The notes: generated from the letters alone by a model not told the origin. Positions 1 through 8,681 are shown, counted from the stretch's first letter. The stretch is 64,000 nt of DNA from JACVRW01 sp963826165 (GCA_963826165.1 CAWGWC010000003.1:248001-312000); one strand, 5' to 3'. Numbers and translations are program-made.

Positions 1-202
1 CCTCGATGATGTCCACCAGCGGCAGGCCGAAGGCGAGCGTCTTGCCGGAGCCCGTGGGTGAGCGCACCAGCACGTCTCGCCCCTCGAGGACGTCGGGGAT
101 CACCGCCTCCTGGACGGGGAAGGGATTTTCGATCCCGCTGCGCTCCAAGGCGCGCGCGACCGTTTTCGATACGCCGAGATCGGCGAAGGACTGCTTGGAC
201 AT
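1..202 (-). CDS. DEAD-box RNA helicase, N-terminal fragment
   Basis: This is the amino-terminal end of an ATP-dependent RNA helicase that runs off the left edge. The 67 visible residues show a Q-motif region (Phe6, then NPFPVQ ending at Gln31) and a Walker A motif SPTGSGKT at about 48-55, which together are typical of DEAD-box proteins that unwind short RNA duplexes. The DEAD motif itself lies outside the window. The ATG start sits where the homology begins. The gene is divergent from the desaturase, with about 200 bases between the two starts. Confidence 0.85.
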   Translation of the reverse strand, partial: MSKQSFADLGVSKTVARALERSGIENPFPVQEAVIPDVLEGRDVLVRSPTGSGKTLAFGLPLVDIIE

Positions 203-242
203 TCGTACTCCTGACACCGCGCGCCGGTAACCGGCCGCGAAA

Positions 243-270
243 GATCTGGGAGATTCAGCTGACCCAGATC
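243..270. repeat. 8-bp perfect inverted repeat in a divergent promoter region
   Basis: GATCTGGG (243-250) and CCCAGATC (263-270) form perfect 8-base arms around a 12-base spacer, between the divergent helicase and desaturase starts. There is no T-run after it, so an operator is more likely than a terminator. No regulator can be named from the sequence. Confidence 0.45.
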
Positions 271-393
271 GCAACGGCGTTCGGAGACGAGAACCTCGCG
301 AGCGACGGCGCCGCTCGCAGCATTGAAGCTAGCAGCCGCGTACCAAAATCGCCTCACCTGGGTAGGGTCACCTAACACCCGAGGGAAGAACGC

Positions 394-399
394 AGGAGG
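394..399 (+). promoter_or_regulatory. Ribosome binding site for the TTG-started desaturase
   Basis: AGGAGG lies 6 bases before the TTG at 406. This strong Shine-Dalgarno sequence decides the unusual TTG start. Confidence 0.75.
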
Positions 400-405
400 C
401 GCAGC

Positions 406-1362
406 TTGACCACAACGTCGGTGACGGACCCAGCCCTGCCCACGGCAGAAGACGTCGAACCGGTCGCCCACGAGACCGCCGACCGGATCGCCACCGGCAC
501 GATCACCGCTCTCCCATTCATCGCTCTGGGGATCGTCTGCTGGCAGCTCTGGAACGACCTGCTGCACTGGCACGACGTCTTCGTCTTCCTGATCATGTAC
601 CTGCTCACCGGGCTCGGCGTGACCGTCGGCTTCCACCGCCATCTGACCCACCGCAGCTTCAAGACCAGCCGTCCGGTGCGGGGGACGCTGGCCATCCTCG
701 GGTCGGTGGCCATCGAGGGCCCGGTCATCTCCTGGGTGGCGGACCACCGCAAGCATCACGCCTTCTCCGACAAGGAGGGCGACCCGCACAGCCCGCACGT
801 CGGGCATGAGGGTGGCTGGCGCGGGGCCCTGAAGGGCCTCATGCACGCCCATCTCGGCTGGCTGTTCATCCACACCCAGCGCGGCAACCGGCGCCGCTAC
901 GCCCCGGATCTCGTCAAGGACCCGGTCGTCAGCTTCGTGGACCGGACCTTCCTGGTCTGGGCGCTGGGTGGCCTGTTGCTCGCCTTCGCTCTCGGCTACG
1001 CCATCGGCGGGACGTGGACGGCGGCGCTAACCGGCCTGCTCTGGGGGGGCGGGGTGCGCATGCTCGTGGTGCACCACGTGACCTACAGCATCAACTCGCT
1101 GTGCCACTTCTTCGGCCGGCGCCGCTTCGACACCGGCGACGAGTCGCGCAACCTGCTCTGGCTCGCGCCGTTCACCCTCGGCGAGTCGTGGCACAACAAC
1201 CACCACGCCTTCCCCACCTCGGCCTCGCACGGCATGAGCCGCTGGCCGGTGGACCCGTCCTGGATGGTCATCCGGGGCATGGAGGCCGTGGGGCTCGTGT
1301 GGGACGTCGTTCGCGTCGATCCGGAGAAGATGGCCCGCAAGGCGATGCCGGACGCGTCCTAG
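406..1362 (+). CDS. Acyl-CoA/acyl-lipid delta-9-type fatty acid desaturase
   Basis: Membrane di-iron desaturase that introduces a double bond into saturated acyl chains, normally to tune membrane fluidity. All three histidine clusters are present: HRHLTH at residues 77-82, HRKHH at 114-118 and HNNHH at about 263-267. Hydrophobic spans lie between them. The length of 318 residues suits bacterial stearoyl-CoA-desaturase-like enzymes. The start is TTG with an AGGAGG 6 bases upstream. The gene appears monocistronic. The redox partner (ferredoxin or an oxidoreductase) is not nearby. Confidence 0.88.
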   Translation: MTTTSVTDPALPTAEDVEPVAHETADRIATGTITALPFIALGIVCWQLWNDLLHWHDVFVFLIMYLLTGLGVTVGFHRHLTHRSFKTSRPVRGTLAILGSVAIEGPVISWVADHRKHHAFSDKEGDPHSPHVGHEGGWRGALKGLMHAHLGWLFIHTQRGNRRRYAPDLVKDPVVSFVDRTFLVWALGGLLLAFALGYAIGGTWTAALTGLLWGGGVRMLVVHHVTYSINSLCHFFGRRRFDTGDESRNLLWLAPFTLGESWHNNHHAFPTSASHGMSRWPVDPSWMVIRGMEAVGLVWDVVRVDPEKMARKAMPDAS

Positions 1363-1421
1363 CGGAGGTAAGAACGGCCGGGCACGGGTCGCAAACCGGG
1401 CATTTAGCCTCTGCGACAAGC

Positions 1422-2045
1422 ATGCGCTCGCGCCCGCCAGAGGCCGACTCACGCGCGTGGCTGGACGCGTTGCGAGCATCCGGGACAGAGCGTGATCAGG
1501 CGATTGCACGGCTATACGAGCTGCTGCTTCGCGCCGCGCATTTCGAGGTCTCGCGACGCCGTGCGGCGCTCGCGCACGTCCGCGGCGACGAGCTCGACGA
1601 CATCGCGACGCAGGCTGCCGACGATGCCCTCGTCGCCGTGCTCGCCAAGCTGGACGCCTACCGTGGCGCTAGTCGCTTCACCACCTGGGCCTACAAGTTC
1701 GCCCTGCTCGAGGCCGGCGTGCGCCTGCGCCGGCGCGCGTGGCAGGAACGCGAGGTCGTGCTGGAGCCGGAGGCCTGGCCGCTGATGGCGGATGCCGGCA
1801 AATCCCCTGACAGCCAAGCCGAGACCGGCGAGCTGATGCAGGCACTCAAACACTCGATCGACGAGTGCCTCACCCACCACCAGCGTGAGGTGCTGGTGGC
1901 GCTCACCCTGAACGCGGTGCCGCTCGACGTGTTGGCCGAAAGGCTCGACACCACCCGCGGCGCGCTCTACAAGACGCTGCACGACGCCCGGCGCAAGCTG
2001 CGCGCCGACCTGGCCAGGAGGGGCTTCACGCTCGACTCGATCTAG
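1422..2045 (+). CDS. ECF-type RNA polymerase sigma factor
   Basis: A 207-residue sigma-70 family protein. Region 2 is seen around residues 20-110 (an acidic helix followed by the FTTWAYKFAL-type segment). Region 4 is a C-terminal helix-turn-helix around 150-195 with the usual order of a reached-stop helix, PLDVLAERL and a recognition helix. The ATG at 1422 is chosen because the homology starts just after it; the frame stays open upstream. A zinc-finger anti-sigma gene follows 12 bases downstream, so the two probably form a sigma/anti-sigma switch. The signal sensed cannot be read from the sequence. Confidence 0.82.
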   Translation: MRSRPPEADSRAWLDALRASGTERDQAIARLYELLLRAAHFEVSRRRAALAHVRGDELDDIATQAADDALVAVLAKLDAYRGASRFTTWAYKFALLEAGVRLRRRAWQEREVVLEPEAWPLMADAGKSPDSQAETGELMQALKHSIDECLTHHQREVLVALTLNAVPLDVLAERLDTTRGALYKTLHDARRKLRADLARRGFTLDSI

Positions 2046-2057
2046 CGGAGACCGATC

Positions 2058-2291
2058 ATGGAAACGAACGACACAACCGTGAAGCGACTGCTCGGCCCCA
2101 GCGATCCCGAGCTGCTCTGCAACGAGTGCTTCGAGAAGCTCGACGAGTACGTGGAGCTCGAGCTCCGCGGTGCCGACGCCGATGAGCGCATCCCCGGAAT
2201 GCGCCCCCACCTCGAGGGTTGTCCGGCATGTCGCGAGGACTACGAGAGCCTCCGCGAGCTCATCCGTACTGACCACTCCCCCGACGGGTAA
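2058..2291 (+). CDS. Zinc-finger anti-sigma factor-like protein
   Basis: Small soluble protein of 77 residues with a CNEC motif near residue 24 and an H-x3-C-x2-C (HLEGCPAC) motif near 52-59. This is the metal-binding signature of ZAS-type anti-sigma domains. No membrane segment is visible. It begins 12 bases after the ECF sigma gene, with a GGAGA-like ribosome site, so co-transcription is very likely. Inference: it binds and restrains that sigma factor, with the zinc site possibly redox-sensitive. Confidence 0.75.
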   Translation: METNDTTVKRLLGPSDPELLCNECFEKLDEYVELELRGADADERIPGMRPHLEGCPACREDYESLRELIRTDHSPDG

Positions 2292-2321
2292 GTTCGGCGC
2301 CGATCGGGGCGCTAACCGGTC

Positions 2322-2756
2322 ATGAGCACATCAATCGCAAGCGTCCTGCGACCCGTTCCGGTTCCCTCGTCGAACATCCTGCGCAGCGACCCGGCCGCTC
2401 AGGCCTTCATGCTGCTGCGGATCGGGTTCACCGTCGCGCCGATCCTCTTCGGCCTCGACAAGTTCACCGAGGTCATGATCAGCGACTGGCCCCGGTACCT
2501 GGCGCCCGAGTTCAACGACCTGATTCCCGGCACCGCCCAGGATGCGATGTACGTGGTCGGCGTAGTCGAGATCGCCGCCGGCTTGGTCGTCGCTGTCTCG
2601 CCGCGCTTCGGAGGCCTGCTGGTCGCCGGTTGGCTCGGCGGCATCATCGTGAGCCTCCTGCTGGTCGGCGGCTACGCCGACATAGCGCTACGTGACTTCG
2701 GCCTGCTGGTCGGCGCCCTGGCTCTGTCCCGCCTCGCCACTGCCTACCGGTCCTAG
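2322..2756 (+). CDS. DoxX-like integral membrane protein
   Basis: A 144-residue protein with about four transmembrane spans, beginning after a short polar N-terminus. Features are the LRIGFTVAPILFGLDKF start and a repeated GGLLVAGWLGG membrane stretch, as in DoxX/YphA-type proteins. Function in the family is poorly fixed, with roles suggested in redox or stress responses. It lies 30 bases after the anti-sigma gene and may be part of the same transcript. Its last 69 bases overlap the opposing slipin gene. Confidence 0.7.
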   Translation: MSTSIASVLRPVPVPSSNILRSDPAAQAFMLLRIGFTVAPILFGLDKFTEVMISDWPRYLAPEFNDLIPGTAQDAMYVVGVVEIAAGLVVAVSPRFGGLLVAGWLGGIIVSLLLVGGYADIALRDFGLLVGALALSRLATAYRS

Positions 2757-3653
2757 CTGCGCCGGCTTGCCGGCCGCCGGGGCCTTCGTCTTCTCGAGCT
2801 CGGGGAGCTCCTGCTGCTGCGCCTGGGCGAGCGCCTTCTGGGCAGCTTCCCTGCCGGCGTCGCCAAGCGCAGCTGCGGCGTCCCCTCCACGTTCCAGCAG
2901 CGGCCCGATCATGTCGATCGGGAGGGGGAAGATGATGGTCGACGCCTGGTTGCCGCTGATGTCGTTGAGCGCCTGCAGGTAGCGCAGCTGGAGTGTGACC
3001 GGGTTCGGGCGAATCACGTCGGCGGCCTGGGACAGCCGGTCCGCCGCCTGGAACTCGCCCTCCGCGTTGATCACCTTGGCGCGCCGGTTGCGCTCGGCCT
3101 CGGCCTGGCGGGCCATCGCCTGCTGCATCCGCTCGGGGATCTCCACGTCCTTGATCTCGACGATGGTGACCTTGATGCCCCACGGCTCGGTCTGCTCGTC
3201 GATGATCTGCTGGAGGCTCTCGTTGAGGCGCTCGCGCTCCGACAGGAGCGAGTCGAGATCGGCCTTGCCCAGCACCGAGCGCAGCGTGGTCTGTGCGATC
3301 TGGAGCGTGGCGCTCCTGAAGTCCTCGACCTCGATCACCGAGCGATGCGGATCGATCACGCGGAAGTAGGCCACGGCGGCGACCCGGACGGGAACGTTGT
3401 CGCGGGTGATCACCTCCTGGTGGGGGATGCGAAGAGCCACGGTGCGCAGGGTGACGCGCACGAGCCGGTCCACCGCGGGGACGAGCAGAACGAGGCCGGG
3501 CCCCTTCTCGTCGATCACGCGTCCCAGGCGAAAGACGACACCGCGCTCGTACTCGCGCAGCACCCGCACCGACGCTCCCGCGAGCGCGACCAGGGTCAGC
3601 GCCACGACTGCGAGCACGATCAGCACGACCGCAATCACCACGGCTGCTCCCAA
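2688..3653 (-). CDS. SPFH/band-7 family protein (slipin)
   Basis: A 321-residue membrane-anchored stomatin/prohibitin-like protein. It has an N-terminal transmembrane helix (residues about 5-28), then the SPFH domain with the conserved REYERGVVFRLGR segment, and a long helical tail rich in Ala, Gln and Glu. The C-terminus is low-complexity and acidic. It is directly downstream of an NfeD protein with a 19-base overlap, the classical slipin/NfeD pair thought to organise membrane microdomains. Its 3' end overlaps the convergent DoxX gene. Confidence 0.9.
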   Translation of the reverse strand: MGAAVVIAVVLIVLAVVALTLVALAGASVRVLREYERGVVFRLGRVIDEKGPGLVLLVPAVDRLVRVTLRTVALRIPHQEVITRDNVPVRVAAVAYFRVIDPHRSVIEVEDFRSATLQIAQTTLRSVLGKADLDSLLSERERLNESLQQIIDEQTEPWGIKVTIVEIKDVEIPERMQQAMARQAEAERNRRAKVINAEGEFQAADRLSQAADVIRPNPVTLQLRYLQALNDISGNQASTIIFPLPIDMIGPLLERGGDAAAALGDAGREAAQKALAQAQQQELPELEKTKAPAAGKPAQLGPVGSGEAGQSQGADQQAEVT

Positions 3654-4099
3654 TCCTCGGCTCGCCGTACGGCGAGGGTCAGCCCGGTCACGCGCTCCAC
3701 CACCACAGAGTCTCCCTCGCTCAGCTCGGCCTCCTCGAGCACGCTGGGCCTGGCCCGCCAGAGCGCTCCGTCCACGAACACCTGACCCACCCCGCCCGAC
3801 CAGCTGCGCACGACTCCGGCGCGGCCGCTCAACGCCTCGCGTCCCGAAGCCACCCGCAGGCGACCGGCCGCGAGCGCCTTGCGCGTGGCCACGCCCAGCC
3901 AGAGAGCGGAAACCAGGGCGGCGGCCAGAGCCGCCGCCACGACCACGGCAGTGGCGGCGCCGGCCGCGCTGACGGCCACCACCAGCCCTCCCACCAGCGC
4001 CGCGGCGCCGATGGATCCCAGGATGCCCCCGGGCGCGTGGGCTTCGGCTACCAACAGGGCAACCCCGATGACCACCAGTACCACGCCGATCTCAACCAT
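3635..4099 (-). CDS. NfeD family membrane protein
   Basis: A 154-residue protein with two to three N-terminal transmembrane helices (about residues 1-70) followed by an OB-fold-like beta domain (about 90-150) holding GRAGVVRS and a VFVDGALWRA strand pattern. This is the short NfeD form, without the protease domain. It partners slipins, and here its gene overlaps the slipin gene. Its start overlaps the end of the upstream RDD gene by 52 bases, indicating a tightly packed leftward operon. Confidence 0.85.
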   Translation of the reverse strand: MVEIGVVLVVIGVALLVAEAHAPGGILGSIGAAALVGGLVVAVSAAGAATAVVVAAALAAALVSALWLGVATRKALAAGRLRVASGREALSGRAGVVRSWSGGVGQVFVDGALWRARPSVLEEAELSEGDSVVVERVTGLTLAVRRAEDWEQPW

Positions 4100-4719
4100 G
4101 TGCTCTCTTCAGATGGTACGCCCCCGGCGTTGCGGGCGCGCGTGATTGGGCGCGTTCGCCTCAGTCCGCCGGAGGGGATGCTTTCCTCGCCCACCACCAC
4201 CGACCGCGCGAGCATGTCGTGCACGCCGCGACGCCGCGAGTCGAACAGGATCGGTAGGAAGCCGGCGAACAGAGGGATGGCGGCCAGGCTCAGATAGACG
4301 AGGCGCATGAACGACCGCCGTGGGCGCAGCGGTGTGCGATCGCCGGCGTCACAGACGCGGATGTGCAGCAGCCGGTTGCCCGGCGTCTGCCCCGTGCTCG
4401 ACCAGAAGGTCACGAAGTAGCCGATCCACCAGAAGAACCAGGCCACTCCGCCGAGAGCGAAGAGCGCCTTCTCGACGCCACTGGGCACGTCGAGAATCGA
4501 CAGCGCCAGCCCGACCACCAAGCCCACCCCTGCCGCGACACCGTTGATGACGGCGGCGTCCACCGCGAAGGCCAGCGCCCGCGTCACGAGACCCTCGTAC
4601 TCCGTGACCCGGTCGGTCGCCGGCGCCTCGCCGTGGACACGGCTGGCCACCTCGCGCGCCCGCGCGGCATGGATGCGAGCCGAGGCGGAGGCGGGCGGGC
4701 GGTCCTCGGCGTGGCTCAT
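4048..4719 (-). CDS. RDD family membrane protein
   Basis: A 223-residue protein. After a charged N-terminal 50 residues come the RDD-domain features: a first helix with ALAFAVDAAVINGV (the Arg-Asp pattern of the family), two further membrane spans, and TPGNRLLHIRVCD between the helices. The ATG at 4719 overlaps the stop of the upstream 216-residue gene (ATGA). Family function is uncertain; some members are Na+/H+ or compatible-solute linked. The 3' end overlaps NfeD. Confidence 0.78.
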   Translation of the reverse strand: MSHAEDRPPASASARIHAARAREVASRVHGEAPATDRVTEYEGLVTRALAFAVDAAVINGVAAGVGLVVGLALSILDVPSGVEKALFALGGVAWFFWWIGYFVTFWSSTGQTPGNRLLHIRVCDAGDRTPLRPRRSFMRLVYLSLAAIPLFAGFLPILFDSRRRGVHDMLARSVVVGEESIPSGGLRRTRPITRARNAGGVPSEESTWLRSAWYWWSSGLPCW

Positions 4720-5366
4720 CGCCCGGCCGGGCGCGGGCCGCGCCCGTCGCGTCGGGGGCGGTCGCCGCGGCGCAGCGCCCGGCGGGCTGCGCGCTCGAGC
4801 CAGTCGTCGGCGTCGCGCGAACGAGAGCGGACCTCCCCTGCGACCTGGTCGGCGAACCCGAGGCTCTGCGTGGCGATGGCGTCGGTCACGGCCGGGCTGC
4901 GGGCGATCTCCTCGACCAGCACCCACAGCTCCTCGCTCTCGAGCAGGTTGGCCACCGTCTGGTCGACCAGGCGGCTGTCGATCACCTGGGCCACGGTGCG
5001 CTCCACCGCCGGGCTGGCCACCGCGGCCTCCACCACGCGCTCGAGCTCCGGTCCTTCGAGCACCCGCGCGGCCGCACGGTCGACGGCGTCCCCCGCGAGC
5101 ACGATCTCCGTCACCCGCTCCACCACGCGATGACGCACGAAATCGCGCCCGATCTCCTCCACGATCGGCCCCTCGAGCGCCCGGCTCATCGATTCGCGCA
5201 TCAGCGGGCTGGTGAGGACGCGGTCGAGCACCTCCTCGGTGACCCGCGAGCGGAGCACGACGTCGACCACTCCGAGGGTCGCGGCCTCGGCTGCTCGGCC
5301 GCCGAGGCGCACGGCTCCCACTACCGGGCGCAACGCGGCCAGAGCCACGGCTTCGGGCAGGCGCAT
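4716..5366 (-). CDS. Alpha-helical repeat protein of unknown function
   Basis: A 216-residue protein I do not recognise as a named family. It is built of degenerate units of about 22-26 residues with the recurring theme V-[DE]-R-x-[VA]-x3-[VL]-[LE]-[ST]-x2-L/V (for example LDRVLTSPLMRE, VEAAVASPAVER, VEEIARSPAVTD), predicted amphipathic helices. The first helix may dip into the membrane and the C-terminus is very basic. It overlaps the RDD gene by ATGA, so the two products probably act together. It heads the leftward operon. Confidence 0.7.
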   Translation of the reverse strand: MRLPEAVALAALRPVVGAVRLGGRAAEAATLGVVDVVLRSRVTEEVLDRVLTSPLMRESMSRALEGPIVEEIGRDFVRHRVVERVTEIVLAGDAVDRAAARVLEGPELERVVEAAVASPAVERTVAQVIDSRLVDQTVANLLESEELWVLVEEIARSPAVTDAIATQSLGFADQVAGEVRSRSRDADDWLERAARRALRRGDRPRRDGRGPRPAGR

Positions 5367-5480
5367 GGTGCCATCATCGACGTGCGAGGCCGAGCGAGCA
5401 ACCCAGGGCGCGAAGTTTCACGTCGCAGCCGGACCGAGGAGTACGCTGCCGAGCGCACATTTCGACCCAGGAGGTGAGTC

Positions 5481-6071
5481 GTGGAGAGCTCAGCTGGCCC
5501 TGTTGAGAGCTCGGTTGCGCCTGATGCGGAGATGCGGGCGATGGCCGGTGAGTTCGGCCGTCTGTGGTGGCTGTGGCTGGTGGCGGGGATCGCGTGGATC
5601 CTGATCGCCCTGGTCATCCTGCAGTTCGATCAGGCCTCGATCACCACCGTCGGGGTGTTGATCGGTCTCATGTTCCTGCTGTCCGGCATGCAGCAGTTCA
5701 TGGTCGCCGCGGTGGCGCCCACGCTGAAATGGATCTGGTACCTGTTCGGCCTGCTGTTCATCGTCGCCGGAGTGATCGCCCTGTTCAATCCCGAGGACAC
5801 GTTCGCCGGCATCGCCGACATCCTCGGGTTCCTGTTCCTCCTGGTCGGGGTGTTCTGGACGATCCAGGCCTTCGTCGAGCGGGAGGTCAACGAGCTCTGG
5901 TGGCTCGGGCTCATCTCCGGAATCCTGATGATCATGCTGGCCTTCTGGACCGGCGGCCAGTTCTTCATCGACAAGGCCTACCTGCTGCTGGTGTTCGCGG
6001 GCATCTGGGCCCTGCTCCACGGTGTCACGGACATCGTCAAGGCCTTCCAGATCCGCAAGCTCAAGACGTAG
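5481..6071 (+). CDS. HdeD-like DUF308 membrane protein
   Basis: A 196-residue integral membrane protein with six hydrophobic spans in three similar hairpins. The pattern LWLVAGIAWILIALVILQFD at the start repeats as YLFGLLFIVAGVIALFNP and WLGLISGILMIMLAFW, matching the internally repeated HdeD/DUF308 family linked to acid or envelope stress in enterobacteria. The GTG start is supported by AGGAGGTGA 2-3 bases upstream. It ends 11 bases inside the convergent LysR gene. Confidence 0.82.
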   Translation: MESSAGPVESSVAPDAEMRAMAGEFGRLWWLWLVAGIAWILIALVILQFDQASITTVGVLIGLMFLLSGMQQFMVAAVAPTLKWIWYLFGLLFIVAGVIALFNPEDTFAGIADILGFLFLLVGVFWTIQAFVEREVNELWWLGLISGILMIMLAFWTGGQFFIDKAYLLLVFAGIWALLHGVTDIVKAFQIRKLKT

Positions 6072-6969
6072 GAGCAGGCACGAGGACGCTCTCGGCGACC
6101 TCGACGAACGCGCGTAGCCACCGGCCGGAGTCGCGCCGGCGCCATACGAGGGCGCTGGTCCACATCGGCAGGTCGGTGATCGGCACGCAACGGATCCCCG
6201 GATGAGCGAACTGGCCGGCGAACGTGGGGTGAACGATCTTTCCTCGGGCGATCATGGTCACGAGTTCGCTCCAGTCGTGGTGTTTCAGCCGCCGGCGCTT
6301 CATCGGCCTTCCCGACGAGGACTGCTCGGGGATCAGCACACCTTCCAGCTCCGTCGGAATCATTCCGGTGACGTCCACCACCTCATGGTCTGCGATGTCC
6401 TCCGTCGTCACCTCGGCCCGACCGCCGAGCGGATGATCTGTGGCCACGGCGAGCACCCGAGGCTCTCGCGACAGCGTCGGACCCACCACCAGGTCGGGCT
6501 GGCGCAGGGGGAGGCGGCTCGCCATCAGATCCACGTCGCCGTGGCGCAATGGCTCGAATCGGCTCGACAGCGTCAGCTCCTTGACGTCGACGTCGCAGCC
6601 GGGGTGACGTTTCTCGAACGCCTTGATGAGCTCCACCAGTCGGTCTCCCCCGGGAACGCCGTTGGGCAGACCGATCCGCACCGTTCCCTCGATCTCACCA
6701 CCGTCGTGGCTCGCTCGCTCCAGGACGGCCGCCAGCTGCCGGTGGGCCGGATCGACGTTCGCCAGGAAACGCTCGCCGGCCGCCGTCAGCGCCACGCGAC
6801 GGCTCGTTCGGTGGACGAGGCTCTCGCCGAGCTTGGCCTCGAGCTCGCGCAGGCTCTGGCTGACCCGCGATTGCGTGAGGCCAAGGCGCTCGGCCGCTCG
6901 CCCGAAGTGAAGCTCGTCCGCGAGGGCGAGGAAGACCCTGATCTCCCGGAGCTGGATCGTCTCCCACAT
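6061..6969 (-). CDS. LysR family transcriptional regulator
   Basis: A 302-residue LTTR. The N-terminal winged HTH (residues about 5-64) has the family pattern LHFGRAAERLGLTQSRVSQSLRELE. The effector-binding domain (about 90-295) carries GTVRIGLPNGVPG and a second-lobe DVTGMIP segment. It is divergent from the reductase-like gene at 7044 with a 74-base gap, the usual arrangement of an LTTR and its target. The inducer is not deducible. Confidence 0.9.
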   Translation of the reverse strand: MWETIQLREIRVFLALADELHFGRAAERLGLTQSRVSQSLRELEAKLGESLVHRTSRRVALTAAGERFLANVDPAHRQLAAVLERASHDGGEIEGTVRIGLPNGVPGGDRLVELIKAFEKRHPGCDVDVKELTLSSRFEPLRHGDVDLMASRLPLRQPDLVVGPTLSREPRVLAVATDHPLGGRAEVTTEDIADHEVVDVTGMIPTELEGVLIPEQSSSGRPMKRRRLKHHDWSELVTMIARGKIVHPTFAGQFAHPGIRCVPITDLPMWTSALVWRRRDSGRWLRAFVEVAESVLVPAPTS

Positions 6970-7043
6970 CGATTAGCGAGGCTACTCGCTGCGATCGCGG
7001 ATGGGCCGTTGATCAGGCGCCCGCGACGAGCGACCCTAGGGCG

Positions 7044-7634
7044 ATGCGCAAAGTTGTGATGCAGATGATGACCACCGTGAACGGGCGACTCGACGCTCCC
7101 GATGCCTGGGTAACCGGCATTCCGGCAGATCTGTACGCAGAGCTCGATCGCCTGTACGCCACCTTCGACACGATCCTGGTGGGCCGGGCCACCTACGAGG
7201 AGATGTTCGCCTACTGGCCGGGCGCCGAGTCGGCCGAGGAAAGCTCGGACAGCGCCAAGAGCATGGCCCGCAAGATGAACGCCTACAAGAAGTACGTGTT
7301 CACCGGCGCGCGGGAGAAACCCGCGCTGGAGTGGAGCAACGCCGAGGCGGTGCCGGCGCACGGCGATGAGGACATCGTGGCCTTCGTCGACCAGCTCAAG
7401 GCACAGCCGGGTGCCGACATCCACCTGTCGGGCGGTGCACGGTTGGCGCAGACCCTCGTCCGGCTGGGTCTGGTCGACCAGTACCACCTGGTCGTGTATC
7501 CCGTCGTGTCGGCCGGTGCCAACTGGTTCGACGGGATCGAAGAGCAGCGCGGTATGGAGCTGCTGAGTGCCACCGCCTATTCGAACGGCGCCGTCGGGCT
7601 GTACTACCAGCCGCAGGGAGACCTCGGCCGGTGA
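7044..7634 (+). CDS. Dihydrofolate reductase/RibD C-terminal family protein
   Basis: A 196-residue single-domain protein. MQMMTTVNGRLD at the start matches the substrate/cofactor strand of the RibD_C fold. DTILVGRATYEEM and the glycine-rich DIHLSGGARLAQTLVRLGLVDQ segment, which binds NADPH in this fold, follow. Such stand-alone proteins are common in actinobacteria and are probably NADPH-dependent reductases of unknown substrate, not housekeeping DHFR. It is divergent from the LysR gene, which probably controls it. Confidence 0.82.
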   Translation: MRKVVMQMMTTVNGRLDAPDAWVTGIPADLYAELDRLYATFDTILVGRATYEEMFAYWPGAESAEESSDSAKSMARKMNAYKKYVFTGAREKPALEWSNAEAVPAHGDEDIVAFVDQLKAQPGADIHLSGGARLAQTLVRLGLVDQYHLVVYPVVSAGANWFDGIEEQRGMELLSATAYSNGAVGLYYQPQGDLGR

Positions 7635-7641
7635 GCGCCCG

Positions 7642-7947
7642 CTAGAGCAGTCGCAGCAGCGCGGTCAACGCCGCCGCCACGAGCGCGCAGGCCACGAGCG
7701 AGCCGGTGCGCCAGACCACCAGCCCGGCCGCGGCCACCCCCGCGGTCTCGGGGCCGATGGTGAGCCGATCGCCGTCGGCGAGCGCCTGAGTGGCCACCAG
7801 CGCGGCGAGCAGGGCCGGGGCGAGCAGCACGACCATGCTCAGGAACCAGAGCGGCAGCTCGCGTCCTCCCAGAGCCACCGGTCCCGCCGCGCGGATGACC
7901 GCCGTGATCAGGGCGCCACCGCCGATCAGGGCCACGCTCGTGCTCAT
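7642..7947 (-). CDS. azlD: AzlD branched-chain amino acid exporter subunit
   Basis: A 101-residue protein with three to four transmembrane helices and the AzlD pattern (LITAVIRAAGPVALGG near residues 12-27). With AzlC it forms a two-component exporter for branched-chain amino acids or their analogues. The ATG overlaps the azlC stop codon by 4 bases, so the two are translationally coupled. Confidence 0.85.
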   Translation of the reverse strand: MSTSVALIGGGALITAVIRAAGPVALGGRELPLWFLSMVVLLAPALLAALVATQALADGDRLTIGPETAGVAAAGLVVWRTGSLVACALVAAALTALLRLL

Positions 7948-8681
7948 GACTCGCGGTCCTTCCTCTCCCGCGCGGCCGCCTCGCGGGCCGCCTCCTTGGC
8001 CGAGCTGGTGAGTCCCGCCAGAGCAGCGAGGCTTGCCATCAGCACCGGCACGCCCACGGGAGTGAAGGGCACGAAGGCCAGCGAGATGGCGGCGCCCGCG
8101 AGCCCGACGGTCAGCGCCCGCCGTCCGTGCATCTCGGTGATCAGGAGCCCGAGGAAGAAGGCCGGGAAGATCGCGTCGAGCCCAAGCGCCCGCGGATCGC
8201 CGATCAGGTCGGCGCCGAAGGCTCCGACGATGGTGCCCAGCACCCAGGTGGCGTACTGGATAAGCGAGGCGCCGATCAGCATCCAGCGGTCGAAGCTGCC
8301 GTCGCCGCGGGCGGCCACCGCCCACGACGCGTCGACCACGGCCTGTCCCTGAGCCGCGCGCTTGAGCGGGCCGCCCGGCAGCGAAGGAGCCAGCGCTGCA
8401 CCCATGGGCAGGAAGCGCGAGTTCATCAGGGCGGCGGCGCCCAGCGCGGCGCCCACGGTGCCGCCGCCCCCGATGATCGCGATGGCGGCGAACTGAGCCG
8501 ACCCCGCGAACATGATCGCCGACATCACGATCGCGTCGAGCGCCGTGAGCCCCGCGTCCTGAGCCACCACGCCGAACGAGGCCGCCAGAATGCCGCCCGC
8601 GATCGCAAAGGGGATCCCAGCGCGGACGCCGCCGGCCAGCAGAGCGGCGTTGGAGCGGGTCTCGGGGGGCGGCGACGACAT
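7944..8681 (-). CDS. azlC: AzlC branched-chain amino acid exporter subunit
   Basis: A 245-residue integral membrane protein. It has the AzlC core of about seven to eight hydrophobic spans, with GVRAGIPFAIAGGILAASFG near the N-terminus and IMFAGSAQFAAIA, the family signature, around residues 57-69. The C-terminus is basic. It is the first gene of the azlCD pair. A 313-base gene-free region with repeats lies upstream. Confidence 0.88.
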   Translation of the reverse strand: MSSPPPETRSNAALLAGGVRAGIPFAIAGGILAASFGVVAQDAGLTALDAIVMSAIMFAGSAQFAAIAIIGGGGTVGAALGAAALMNSRFLPMGAALAPSLPGGPLKRAAQGQAVVDASWAVAARGDGSFDRWMLIGASLIQYATWVLGTIVGAFGADLIGDPRALGLDAIFPAFFLGLLITEMHGRRALTVGLAGAAISLAFVPFTPVGVPVLMASLAALAGLTSSAKEAAREAAARERKDRES

